A stretch of DNA of 64,000 nucleotides, from assembly GCA_964580585.1 (NCBI GenBank), contig CAZOKZ010000009.1:1-64000 (forward strand). The letters are read 5' to 3'. Under the pieces are notes generated by a model. That model saw only the letters and a program-made list of their open reading frames with translations. It was not told where the DNA came from and did not search any database. Made by a program: the position numbers and the translations under genes. Every line of letters starts with the position of its first letter. Position 1 is the stretch's first letter. Positions 24,560 to 33,529 of the stretch are shown here, piece by piece. This DNA comes from CAZOKZ01 sp964580585 (lineage in GTDB: Bacteria; Sumerlaeota; Sumerlaeia; SLMS01; JAHLLQ01).

Positions 24560-26185
24560 TTATTTTTCAGGCGCTGGTTGCTCGGTGCTGGTCTTGTTGC
24601 CAGCGATTTCGGATGCGACCGTCAATCGCGACTGATTGTACGCCTGGGAAAATGCCCAATAGAGTAGAAATGGAGTAGGGGCGTCCATTGGGGCGTTCAC
24701 CGTGAACGAAATGGGCGGCGAGTTCGATACGTCCGCAGCGATCAATTCGGCTAAAACCCGCGTTTGGGGGTCTCGATCGTCATTGTCGTGGTTGCGCAAA
24801 CGATCCAACAAAGAGGAGGACTGCTCGGGAGCAAGCGTCAGGGCGATATTGGAAAATTCGACTGTCCCTTTGCCCTCGAGGCGATTGTCGCTCCAAGCGC
24901 CAGTCAGGTCTCCGCTGATGTACGCCGAAAGAATGCGTTCGTCAGGCGGGGTGTCGTCCTCGAACTCCCAGGCGAACCAGCGGATCGCGTGGTAGGGGAG
25001 TTTGCTGAATGTTGCTGAAAACGAGATGCGTTCTTCTTGAGGCGTTCGTGTGAGAGATGCCGATAGCACTCTGTCGAATGGTCCGCTGGAAAGAGTTGAA
25101 TCGGTTGTTGAATTCATTCGAGCGGCGCATTGAAAGGACAAGCTGCTGTCTTCGGAATTTTGCACAAAATCCAAGCTGGCGATTGTGGCGGACTCGGCTT
25201 CCCATGTTTCGCCCGTCCATGCCGATAACTGGATAGTACTGTTCACAATCTTTAACTGATGTAGCGAATATTCAGAATCGTTTTTCGGTTCCACGGTTTT
25301 GTCTTTTTCACGTTTGGACTCTTCCTCGTTCTCGTCTTCAGTTTCTTCAAACTGTTCGAGAAGTCTGCGAATTCTTTTAATGTTTGTTTTACCCTTTGAG
25401 TCGAGCGCATAGTGAAAATTAAGATTGGATATTGCGACATTCAGGTCCGGCTGGCTTTCTGGAATGGAGTAATGTTGATTGACGGTGATGTGTTGCGCGG
25501 AAAAAATATCAGACGATAAAAAGTGGTCCGTTCCTTTCATCTGAATATGATCAATCTTGATGATATCAGCGACAGGTTTGCGATCCGGAGATTTGACAAA
25601 ATCTTGCAGTTGAATTTCGTCGATGGACAAAAACGCATTCCCGCTGTATTTGTCTTTTTTCTTCGACTCTACGGATATCGTTAAATCGATGATACTTGCT
25701 TGGGTAATATTGAGACCGGGAGAGGGAGAGTCATCGCGATGTTTAGTTGTTTTTTCCGAATCCGAATCTTCTATATTCTGTTCGCGCTTTTTTTTCTTCG
25801 GCACGTTTGTCGAACCGCTCTCAGATTGGTGTAAACTGATTTTTGGGCGATCGATTTGCAAATTGCTAAAATACCAATCGTCCGAATGGATAGATTTACC
25901 GTCTATTTGAAGTTCGACGGTGCGTGCTGAAAAGAACGGAAGAGCTTCTGGTTGATCGATGGGGCGACATTCAAGTTCCTCCAGTCGGATCGACATGTCC
26001 CAGAGTGAAAGATCGACGTCTTGTAATTCAAGACGGACTTGGTGTTTTTGCATATGACGAATGATAGTATTTTTTATGATGAGCGGGGCTGTCATGCGCA
26101 GAAATAACAAGCAAATCGCCGTGAAAATCAAGGCGATTGATACTCGTTTCTTCCATTTGTGATTAGTTGTGGAATCGCTTTTCAT
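24560..26185 (-). CDS. DUF748/AsmA-like periplasmic protein
   Basis: 541 residues. One N-terminal membrane segment (about 13-30) is followed by an AsmA-type repeat organisation: VRLELQDVDLSLWDMSIRLEELE then beta-rich sections separated by two charged Lys/Glu/Asp-rich linkers (about 130-155 and 285-310). AsmA-like proteins form beta-groove bridges for phospholipid or polymer transport across the periplasm. The start codon directly follows the stop of the glycosyltransferase gene (TGAATG), so they are coupled. It is a second AsmA-like protein in this window, unrelated in sequence to the 33.5-kb one as far as I can see. AT-rich. Confidence 0.65.
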   Translation of the reverse strand: MKSDSTTNHKWKKRVSIALIFTAICLLFLRMTAPLIIKNTIIRHMQKHQVRLELQDVDLSLWDMSIRLEELECRPIDQPEALPFFSARTVELQIDGKSIHSDDWYFSNLQIDRPKISLHQSESGSTNVPKKKKREQNIEDSDSEKTTKHRDDSPSPGLNITQASIIDLTISVESKKKDKYSGNAFLSIDEIQLQDFVKSPDRKPVADIIKIDHIQMKGTDHFLSSDIFSAQHITVNQHYSIPESQPDLNVAISNLNFHYALDSKGKTNIKRIRRLLEQFEETEDENEEESKREKDKTVEPKNDSEYSLHQLKIVNSTIQLSAWTGETWEAESATIASLDFVQNSEDSSLSFQCAARMNSTTDSTLSSGPFDRVLSASLTRTPQEERISFSATFSKLPYHAIRWFAWEFEDDTPPDERILSAYISGDLTGAWSDNRLEGKGTVEFSNIALTLAPEQSSSLLDRLRNHDNDDRDPQTRVLAELIAADVSNSPPISFTVNAPMDAPTPFLLYWAFSQAYNQSRLTVASEIAGNKTSTEQPAPEK

Positions 26186-27346
26186 TCAACTGGCACATAA
26201 TGATTTTTTTACAATCGAGCAAATAATTCGATCAAGCTTTTCGGCATAGGATTCTGCTGTGAATTTCCAACTGTTTTGTACCGCTTCTTGTTTGAGTCTT
26301 TTTCTCTCCGACGCGTTTTCTACTATTTCGATCATGCAAGCGATCAATTGATCGTTTCCTTCAAAGGGAAGGGTGCTACTTTTAAGTTCCAGATCAGGAG
26401 GACAACTGGCACTCAACAAAGCCGGAAGTCCATAGACAATTTGATTAATATAAACGCCTGGCACCTTTGAAATACCGTAATATTCTTCTGTCTTCCCGAT
26501 CATAAATATGGATGGCGAGGGTGAAATAATAAAATCAGCAGCTTGCATGTGCTGTTCAAATTCTTCATAAGAAACGAATTGATCGAAAGTGCGTAAATCG
26601 ATTCCGTTCTCTTTTACTTCGAGGCAGCGAGTATTTAGAAAATGTTTCTCATTTTCCCCCAATGCGGTTCCTAATAGTGTGAGCGAAGCTTTGTTTGGCA
26701 ACCGCTTCTCGACTTCTAAAAACGCATCAAGAAGCTCTCGGTAGTCTCGTCGGGTGAAATCCACAATGCCGGGAATGATAAAAGAGAGCTTCTTGGAATT
26801 ATCCTCCGCTTCATTTTTCTTTGTCGGATGATAAATTCCTGGGAAGAGTGTATGGACGGGTGGAAACTTCTTTTGACGATGGATATATTGGCGGAGATTT
26901 TCGCTCAAGACGCCGATCCCGGCTATTTGCTTTAATATTCGGCGCCGATTCCAATATTGTATAAATGTCGAACGCCCGTTTATTTTTATCGGATCTAACC
27001 AACAGTTAATATCGTGCAGGCAAAGAACGACTGGCAATTTGAGATGAAATTCGCTTAAAACAGCGAGGTTGAAATATACTTCGTCATAAAAGAGCACATC
27101 GACTGCGCGAGTTGCTTTCTCACTCAGTTCCCGCAAACCTTCAACGCCGTTACCCTTTTCGATGGGAACGATATCGACATGTTTGATAAATGGAAAACCA
27201 TGTTTTTCAAATCGTTCTATTTGGGGGAGGCAGGCAAACAAGGTGACTGGAATGCCTAATTCTCCCAGGCCTTGGATCAAGGCTTCATAGATCAAATTAT
27301 GCCCGGAAACACTGGCGAACAAACCCACGCGAATAGGGGGCATCAT
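26186..27346 (-). CDS. Glycosyltransferase (GT4-like)
   Basis: 386 residues. The N-terminus MMPPIRVGLFASVSGHN and the middle segment IPGIVDFTRRDYRELLDAFLE followed by LLGTALGEN look like GT-B donor domains; later SPSPSIFMIGKTEEYYGISKVPGVYINQIVYGLPALLS replaces the canonical EX7E loop. The ATG shares one A with the dut stop codon (TAATG), which fixes the start. Sandwiched between dut and the AsmA-like gene, it is AT-rich compared with dut. Donor and acceptor unknown. Confidence 0.72.
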   Translation of the reverse strand: MMPPIRVGLFASVSGHNLIYEALIQGLGELGIPVTLFACLPQIERFEKHGFPFIKHVDIVPIEKGNGVEGLRELSEKATRAVDVLFYDEVYFNLAVLSEFHLKLPVVLCLHDINCWLDPIKINGRSTFIQYWNRRRILKQIAGIGVLSENLRQYIHRQKKFPPVHTLFPGIYHPTKKNEAEDNSKKLSFIIPGIVDFTRRDYRELLDAFLEVEKRLPNKASLTLLGTALGENEKHFLNTRCLEVKENGIDLRTFDQFVSYEEFEQHMQAADFIISPSPSIFMIGKTEEYYGISKVPGVYINQIVYGLPALLSASCPPDLELKSSTLPFEGNDQLIACMIEIVENASERKRLKQEAVQNSWKFTAESYAEKLDRIICSIVKKSLCAS

Positions 27347-27798
27347 TAGACTCCCGTGTGCCCAAATCCACCGCTGCCTCGATCCGTTTCGTCCACCGAT
27401 TCCACCGTGCGCCAATTGATTTGCTCGACGCGCGCGAGCACGAATTGAGCGATTCGGTCGCCGCGTTCGATGCGAAAAGCTTCCGTCCCCAAATTCATCA
27501 GGATGATTTGCACTTCACCCCGATAATCCGAATCGATGGTTCCCGGTGAATTCAGTACGGCGATTTGTTTGCGAAGAGCCAATCCGCTTCGCGGACGCAC
27601 CTGGATTTCGTATCCAATGGGAATGGCGACCTTCAAACCGGTCGGGACCAAGGCGGCGCGCCCGGGTTCGATTTGCATTGGGTCATTCACGGCGGCGCGC
27701 ACATCGGCGCCCGCCGACCCGGCAGTCTGAAACGAAGGCAAAGCGATACCTTCGCCATGGGATAAGACTTCGACAGCAACTTCCACGGCTTGAGTCAA
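27346..27798 (-). CDS. dut: dUTPase (deoxyuridine triphosphatase)
   Basis: Hydrolyses dUTP to dUMP and pyrophosphate. All five trimeric dUTPase motifs are visible in 150 residues: AGSAGADVRA, PRSGLALR, GTIDSDYRGEV, RIAQFVL and RGSGGFGHTG at the C-terminus. It follows pilT by 20 nt and its stop overlaps the glycosyltransferase start, so it belongs to a four-gene minus-strand operon. Confidence 0.97.
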   Translation of the reverse strand: MTQAVEVAVEVLSHGEGIALPSFQTAGSAGADVRAAVNDPMQIEPGRAALVPTGLKVAIPIGYEIQVRPRSGLALRKQIAVLNSPGTIDSDYRGEVQIILMNLGTEAFRIERGDRIAQFVLARVEQINWRTVESVDETDRGSGGFGHTGV

Positions 27799-27818
27799 TG
27801 GTTGAATCCTTCCTGAGT

Positions 27819-28910
27819 TTAGCCCAGAATACCGCCTCGGTCGCCGGACGATTGAATTCCCGCGATGAATCGTTTCAAGGCATAGAAATCGTTACAGTAC
27901 TTGGTTGCTTCTTCGAGAGTCACACGTTTCGAGCGCACCAAGTCCGCCAATCCCTGGTCCATGGTCTGCATACCATCTTCACGGCTTTGCATGACACCGG
28001 CCAGATCGGACGCGCGTCCGTCTTTGACCAACTTGGCGGCCACGGCGGTTAGGATCAGGATTTCCTGGGCTGCGCACCGTCCTTTGCCATCGGCGGTCTT
28101 AATCAGACGTTGAGTCACGACGGCCACCAGGTTCAAGGACAGTTGTTCGCGAATCAGGTCGTGTTCTTCGATGCCAAAGTTACCGGTGATACGCTGGATC
28201 GTGTGAACCGCACCGGTTGTGTGGAGTGTTGACAGCAGAAGGTGGCCTGTTTCGGCGGCTTTAATGGCGATACGGATTGTTTCCACGTCGCGCATTTCAC
28301 CCACCAGGATGACGTCGGGGTCGGCGCGCAGGGCTTGGCGCAACGCCGTGGTGAAGGTGCCGACGTCGCGGCCCACTTCGCGTTGGCTGATGACGCATTT
28401 TTTGTTCGTATAGCGGTATTCGATGGGGTCTTCGACGGTGATGATACGTCGGGACTCGGTCGAGTTCAATTCATTGATCAATGCGGCCAGTGTGGTTGAT
28501 TTACCCGAGCCCGTAATGCCGGTGACGAGCACCATGCCGCGATGGAAGAGGGAGATTTTCTTCAAAACGTCGGGCATTTGGAGTTCGTCGATCGATGGAA
28601 TCTTGACCGGAATGTTACGCAGTGTCGCGCAGAGTTTGCTGTCTTGATAGTACACCACCACGCGAAAACGGGCGATGTTGTCGAGTTGATAAGAGCAGTC
28701 CACGCCGCGTTTTTCTTCCAGTTCGTGGCGCAGGTGATCGGGCATAATCTCCTTCAGCAGATCGCTCATGTCGCGGTGGGTCAGGGGTGGAGTTTCCACG
28801 CGTTTCAGGTCGCCGCGAATGCGGAAAAACGGCTGCACGCCCTCCATAATATGGATGTCGGAGGCGTTGTTTTGAACGGCTCCGCCAAAGAGCGCCTTGA
28901 AATTGATCAT
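27819..28910 (-). CDS. pilT: Type IV pilus retraction ATPase PilT
   Basis: PilT powers pilus retraction and twitching. 363 residues with PAS-like N-terminal domain, Walker A GITGSGKSTT, Walker B ILVGEMRD, the catalytic region with TLHTTGAV, and the C-terminal helix. Length and order are as in PilT. The start is the Met of MINFKALFGG at 28910, preceded by AAGGAATC; the frame is open to 28991 but the extra residues do not match the family. No pilin or assembly gene is nearby. Confidence 0.93.
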   Translation of the reverse strand: MINFKALFGGAVQNNASDIHIMEGVQPFFRIRGDLKRVETPPLTHRDMSDLLKEIMPDHLRHELEEKRGVDCSYQLDNIARFRVVVYYQDSKLCATLRNIPVKIPSIDELQMPDVLKKISLFHRGMVLVTGITGSGKSTTLAALINELNSTESRRIITVEDPIEYRYTNKKCVISQREVGRDVGTFTTALRQALRADPDVILVGEMRDVETIRIAIKAAETGHLLLSTLHTTGAVHTIQRITGNFGIEEHDLIREQLSLNLVAVVTQRLIKTADGKGRCAAQEILILTAVAAKLVKDGRASDLAGVMQSREDGMQTMDQGLADLVRSKRVTLEEATKYCNDFYALKRFIAGIQSSGDRGGILG

Positions 28911-29090
28911 GTTCGATGATTCCTTCAGATTTACTTGGTTCCGGCAACCCGCGCGAATGAGATGACAAGCGAGGATTACGATGCAAAGCACGATTGGAAA
29001 CTTTGCACGCAGCGAAAATCATCCCGTGACGAAGTCACTAGACGCAAGTGCAAGATTGGTTAAGTGAAATCGGATAAAGTCTTCTTGTAG

Positions 29091-29123
29091 TAAAAAAAAG
29101 AGAGGCCGCCGAAGCGGCCTCTC
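29091..29123 (-). terminator. Rho-independent terminator for the FG-GAP gene
   Basis: Perfect 10-bp stem (arms 29100-29109 and 29114-29123, GAGAGGCCGC and its complement) with a CGAA loop. On the minus strand the stem is followed by a T-run (A-run 29092-29099 on the plus strand). It lies 28 nt after the stop of the large secreted protein gene. Confidence 0.9.
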
Positions 29124-29150
29124 GAAGAAGAGTAAAAGGCGAGACCGGGG

Positions 29151-32100
29151 TTAGTTGTTCAGGGCTCCGGTTTTACCCACGAATGTTTGCCACAGACCTT
29201 GCGGGCGGTGAAGGAAACCGAGTTGGGCATTGAGGACAGGGGCGTCGAAGCCATTGAGCGAGTTTGAGGCGGCCACCCAGGCTTCGCCGAATTCGTTGAT
29301 CTGAATCAGGTCGTCGGCGGCATCGCCATTCACATCGCCGGCCAACACCCACCAGCCATTACCCGTGTTGGGTTCCATGCGGAAGCCCGGTGCGCCCCAG
29401 TAGGCAGGCGGGTTAAAGAAGGTGCCCGTCGAAAGAACCGTGTACGCATCGTAGAATTCGGTGATCTGGCAAACATCGTCGCGGCCGTCGGCATTGAAAT
29501 CGCCCACGACAAACGCGTAATTCGACCAGTTGTATCGGAAGCCCGTGGTTCCGGACCAGGCGGTGGCATTTTCAAAACCACCTGCGGCTTTGCCACGCGC
29601 AACCATGAAGGAGGCGTTGGTAGAATCGAAGCGCAGCAAGTCGTCGCGACCATCGCCGTTGAAATCGCCAACTGCGATCACGTTACCGCTGGCCGGATTG
29701 TGAACCACCGGCGGGGCGTACGGGAAACCGTTGACGGGATAATAGGTTGGGTTTGGAATCGAACCGGCACCGTTATTCAGACCTTGCCAGACGCCACCGT
29801 ATTGGTTGACGAGAGCGAGGTCATCATAGTTATCGCCGTTGAAATCGCCGACCAGCACATCCACGTTCGTATTCGATACCGTGTAGCCACTGCCCTGTTT
29901 GGTTGGCGTGCCAAGCTGGCCGTTGCCCAGGTTGTTCACCGTCCAGGCCTCGCTCCATGGCGTAATGGTGACAAAATCCGTCAAGCCGTCGTTGTTGAAA
30001 TCGCCGGGCAGAGTTTTCCAACCGGTGAATGGAGCATATTGGAATCCGGTGAAGTTCATGCGTGTGGCTGCGTTGAATGTGCCCGCTGTATTGACGCTCT
30101 GCCAGATATCCGTCGTTGGTGTCAGAACAAACAAGTCCTGGGCAATGCCGCCTTCTGCGCGGTTGACCGCGATAATCACGACATTCGCTTGTGCTTGACC
30201 ATCGCCGTCGAGCGCACGGACTTCGATACTGTTGGAGCCAACGCCCAGTGGGGCATTGAAGCTGAAGGCGCTCCAATCGCCTGAGTCGTTATTCGCAGGC
30301 AGCCATGCGGTGCTGACAGATTTGCTGTCGAATCCGTTTTCTGTCGTTACGCGATAGTCCACGGTTGTTACGGCGACGTCGTCGCTGGCTGACCCCATTA
30401 CCAATTGAGTGTTCGAGGCGTTGGGGACGCTGATGCCGGAAACCGGCGAAGAAATCGACAGCGTCGGACGGGCGGAATTGCGGGTGATGATGCGGACGAT
30501 CGTGTTGCTGAGCAGGCCGGTTGCGTCTTCGGCTTCCAATTCAACTCGATTTGCGCCGAATGCCAGTGGCAAGTTGAAAGACCAATCGGTCCAATCACCC
30601 GAATCGTTGTTTACCGTGGTCCAAGGCCCAAGATTCAAGGCGTCCGGACCTGTGCGGTAACGAACGTCCACCACGGTGGAATCGTCGCTTGTCGCTGAAC
30701 CGGAAAACAGGATCGAGGAGAAGCTGCTTGAAAGCGTTTGGTTTGTCGCTGGGAAGTATAGCGTCAAAGTTGGTGGCGAGATAATCGGAGGAGCTTCACG
30801 CGTCACCTCGACTTCTTTTTTGGAGCTGACCTGAGCCGAAGTATCGGTAGAGAAGACTTCAAATCTGGTTGTTCCGATGGGCACAGCGATATCCACACTC
30901 CATTGTGTCCAATCGCCGGAATCATTGTTCGGTGTTCCGTTTGCAACCAAGAGCGAATCATCCGGTCCGTAGAAGTTATACGTAACCGTTTGCAGGCCAA
31001 GGTCATCGCTGGCCGTGCCAGCGAAATGCACCGTGCTGGGGGCGTCGTGTGCTAAAACCGTTCCGGGAGGAGGCGATGTAATGGCAACCGACGGCCCGAG
31101 GTTGTCCGTCCGCGTTACCGTCAGTTTGGAATTGGCGTTTGGTTTTGCTTCACGACCCAAGGTGTCGCGAGCTCTGACTTCGATCGTGTTTTGTCCGTCC
31201 ACAATGTCCCAATTGACCGACCACAGGCTCCAATCTCCGGATTCGTTGGTTGCGTCCATCCACAGCGATGTTCCTTCGCTGTTGATGCTGCGGTACTGCA
31301 CAATCGAAATAGGAGTCGGGTGGCTGGCGGTAACCGAGCCGGAAATGAAAAGACTGTCGGTGGTTTGGGGAACATTCGTCGGGTTGCCCCCGCTGATGAT
31401 GGCATAAGGGAACGGGCCATAGTCATCGTACAGCTCGATGGTTCGGCTGATGATCGATGGGTTGGAGGGATTTTGCGTGTCCTTGAATCGAACCTCGATG
31501 AGGTTTCCACCGCCTACAATATCGCCGTTGTAAAATGTTTCGGGCTGAAGTCCGGAAACGTCAAACATCCACCGGCTCCACGCGGGCTCCGAATCGTCGG
31601 AAATATCGATGGCTGAAGCATAATTCGATGGTGTTGGGAATGGAATTGCATCGGTTGCAGGAGGACGAACTCGGTACTCCACCGATCCAACCGATTCGAA
31701 ATCGTCGGTTGTCGTGCCCACGAATTGATAGCTTGTATTGGTTTCCTCGAGTTGCAGGTCGATGTCGGGAGATTCAAATGCTCCCACAGGCGCGTTGTTG
31801 AGTTTGGCGATGACGTTGACCGCGTAAGGAAGACTGGTGAAATTACTGAAGTTGTATTGTAGATTCGTTTGAACGATGCTGGTTTGGGTTGGTGAAGTGA
31901 AAGTTCTTAGCGTCGCTTGAAAACTGAATGTTTGGGTGTCGCCTTGATCTACCAAGGTAGCGGGTTTGTAAGCGGAACCGTCCACGCCCAGAACCCGGTA
32001 CTCTAGCTTCTGGATGCTGTTTCCATTTTCCTCAATATACCCGCTGAAATTGACTTTGGTTACGTTGTTCGGAACGTAAATTGTGTAAACGTTGTTGATA

Positions 32101-33107
32101 AATTCGCCTTCGGGAAGCTCCAGGATGATTTCTGGAGTCGCAGCAACGGGAGATTCGCGGAAAATCGTTCGTCTGGCGACAACGCTTGTCTGGCCCTGAT
32201 CATCGATCGATCGAGCATAGACGTAGGTATTGGTTCCCGACGTTAATGGGATTTCGACGCTCCAGTCGGTCCAGTCTCCGGAGTCGTTCGTTACCGGTTG
32301 CCAGTTTTCCGGAGGCAACAAAGTTGGGTCGGTGATACTGGTGGATGACTGATATTCGACACCTGTAAGCGTTCCATCGTAATCGTCAGCGGTCCCGGTG
32401 AAATTATGAGTAGCTGTTGTTACGTGGACATCGTTAACGTTTGGCGTTTCAAAGCCCACAACAGGGGCTTGGTTGTTGCCCGATTCATTTTCGATATGAA
32501 GCGACCAGGAACGCAGGATGCCTTGGTCGTCGTTGTTGAGATCGACGAGCTTCAATGTCCAGGTGCCGTTGGGGTTTTGTCCGTCGAAGGCAGAGAAAAG
32601 ATTCGCGGGTGTCCAAGCGCCCGAGAATGGGGCGTTTTCAACTCCCGATGTGGCGAACGGCGCAGCGGCTTCGTCGTCAAACAGGGTGTGGCAGAAGTTT
32701 CCGCCTCCCTGGCCGCCATTAGGACGATCAACGAATAACACGCTCGTTCCCGAGGGGGATGTCAGCGTCAATTTCAGGTCGCCAACCCACGAGTGAATCA
32801 GGCCGACGTTGTTTGATGTCGATGTGTCCGAGCACGGGCCATCGCCATCGAAACTCAAGTTGATATCTGCGATTGTGCCAGTCACCCCCGTGACTTCCAG
32901 GGTTGTTGTGACTCCCTGGGGATTGTTGTCCGGGACAGTGACGCTTAAATCGCGGAGGGAAAAAATTTGCAGCTCGGCGTTTGCCGTTGTTCCACAGGCC
33001 AATAATCCACCCACGGCACCGGCAATTAGCCACGACGCCAGCCGCGAACGCCGGGGGCGACGCGCTGGGTTGGTTCTCGATACGTTCTCACGGCCAGATT
33101 GTGGCAT
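29151..33107 (-). CDS. Giant secreted protein: P-domain, Ig-like repeats, FG-GAP propeller
   Basis: 1,318 residues from the preferred start. The N-terminus is a signal peptide (ASWLIAGAVGGLLACGTTANA) after a basic stretch. Residues about 45-200 match the P/proprotein-convertase domain (DINLSFDGDG, LIHSWVGDLKLTLTSPSG, GTWTLKLVDLNNDDQG). About six immunoglobulin-like repeats follow, each carrying a form of NNDSGDWTDWS. The C-terminal 300 residues have five FG-GAP/VCBS calcium loops (DFNNDGLTDF, DFNGDNYDDL, DFNGDGRDDL, DFNADGRDDV, DVNGDAADDL). The start ATG at 33107 has GGAGAG upstream. No catalytic domain seen; probably a cell-surface adhesin or matrix protein. Confidence 0.88.
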   Translation of the reverse strand: MPQSGRENVSRTNPARRPRRSRLASWLIAGAVGGLLACGTTANAELQIFSLRDLSVTVPDNNPQGVTTTLEVTGVTGTIADINLSFDGDGPCSDTSTSNNVGLIHSWVGDLKLTLTSPSGTSVLFVDRPNGGQGGGNFCHTLFDDEAAAPFATSGVENAPFSGAWTPANLFSAFDGQNPNGTWTLKLVDLNNDDQGILRSWSLHIENESGNNQAPVVGFETPNVNDVHVTTATHNFTGTADDYDGTLTGVEYQSSTSITDPTLLPPENWQPVTNDSGDWTDWSVEIPLTSGTNTYVYARSIDDQGQTSVVARRTIFRESPVAATPEIILELPEGEFINNVYTIYVPNNVTKVNFSGYIEENGNSIQKLEYRVLGVDGSAYKPATLVDQGDTQTFSFQATLRTFTSPTQTSIVQTNLQYNFSNFTSLPYAVNVIAKLNNAPVGAFESPDIDLQLEETNTSYQFVGTTTDDFESVGSVEYRVRPPATDAIPFPTPSNYASAIDISDDSEPAWSRWMFDVSGLQPETFYNGDIVGGGNLIEVRFKDTQNPSNPSIISRTIELYDDYGPFPYAIISGGNPTNVPQTTDSLFISGSVTASHPTPISIVQYRSINSEGTSLWMDATNESGDWSLWSVNWDIVDGQNTIEVRARDTLGREAKPNANSKLTVTRTDNLGPSVAITSPPPGTVLAHDAPSTVHFAGTASDDLGLQTVTYNFYGPDDSLLVANGTPNNDSGDWTQWSVDIAVPIGTTRFEVFSTDTSAQVSSKKEVEVTREAPPIISPPTLTLYFPATNQTLSSSFSSILFSGSATSDDSTVVDVRYRTGPDALNLGPWTTVNNDSGDWTDWSFNLPLAFGANRVELEAEDATGLLSNTIVRIITRNSARPTLSISSPVSGISVPNASNTQLVMGSASDDVAVTTVDYRVTTENGFDSKSVSTAWLPANNDSGDWSAFSFNAPLGVGSNSIEVRALDGDGQAQANVVIIAVNRAEGGIAQDLFVLTPTTDIWQSVNTAGTFNAATRMNFTGFQYAPFTGWKTLPGDFNNDGLTDFVTITPWSEAWTVNNLGNGQLGTPTKQGSGYTVSNTNVDVLVGDFNGDNYDDLALVNQYGGVWQGLNNGAGSIPNPTYYPVNGFPYAPPVVHNPASGNVIAVGDFNGDGRDDLLRFDSTNASFMVARGKAAGGFENATAWSGTTGFRYNWSNYAFVVGDFNADGRDDVCQITEFYDAYTVLSTGTFFNPPAYWGAPGFRMEPNTGNGWWVLAGDVNGDAADDLIQINEFGEAWVAASNSLNGFDAPVLNAQLGFLHRPQGLWQTFVGKTGALNN

Positions 33108-33529
33108 ACTGCTCTCCATTAGTTCAGAAAATTCAGATGACGAGCTCTTCTTTGCCCGGCATCGCGAAATTTGCGGGAACCCCTCCGAGCTGGATCGCGC
33201 AAACGCTTGCACCGTCTCCCTCCGTTCCATTTCCTCCTGGTATTTGGAAGCCCGCAAAGGGCCTCCGTCTCAGTCGAATGGGGGACAATAATCGTCTAGG
33301 TTACGGCACGAGCCATTTAGAGCGCCCTGCGAGGATGTGTCCATGGGAAAATGACACTTAAAGGAATCCGCGCGGGGCAATTTCCGCTCTTCGCATCCAA
33401 AGGGTATAGCATGCGGACTGAACTGTCAGTCCGTTACCAGACAAATTCATCCTCCTGTACCTTGAAACCAGCAAGAGGCTGTGGCAATTCCATTGCCCAC
33501 TGGACGCTCCGCCTGGAAGACAAAAACGA
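33108..33529. other. Intergenic region between divergent giant genes
   Basis: 422 nt between the start of the FG-GAP gene (minus) and the start of the AsmA-like gene (plus). It carries a candidate promoter with palindrome (33381-33433). No small gene is visible. Open frames here are upstream extensions of the flanking genes. Confidence 0.6.
33381..33433 (+). promoter_or_regulatory. Candidate promoter with palindromic operator
   Basis: TTTCCG (33381-33386, weak -35) and TATAGC (33405-33410, -10) spaced 18 nt are followed at once by a perfect palindrome: CGGACTGA, ACTG, TCAGTCCG (33414-33433). An inverted repeat placed at the transcription start is typical of TetR/MarR-type repressor sites. 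No regulator gene of that type lies in the window. Could control the AsmA-lipoprotein-CHAT operon. Confidence 0.5.

Noticed and set aside
29700..32738. Repeated DNA blocks in the FG-GAP gene as a possible CRISPR or tandem array
   Set aside because: The repetition follows protein repeats (SGDWT-type and calcium-loop motifs) with unequal spacing and is diverged at DNA level.
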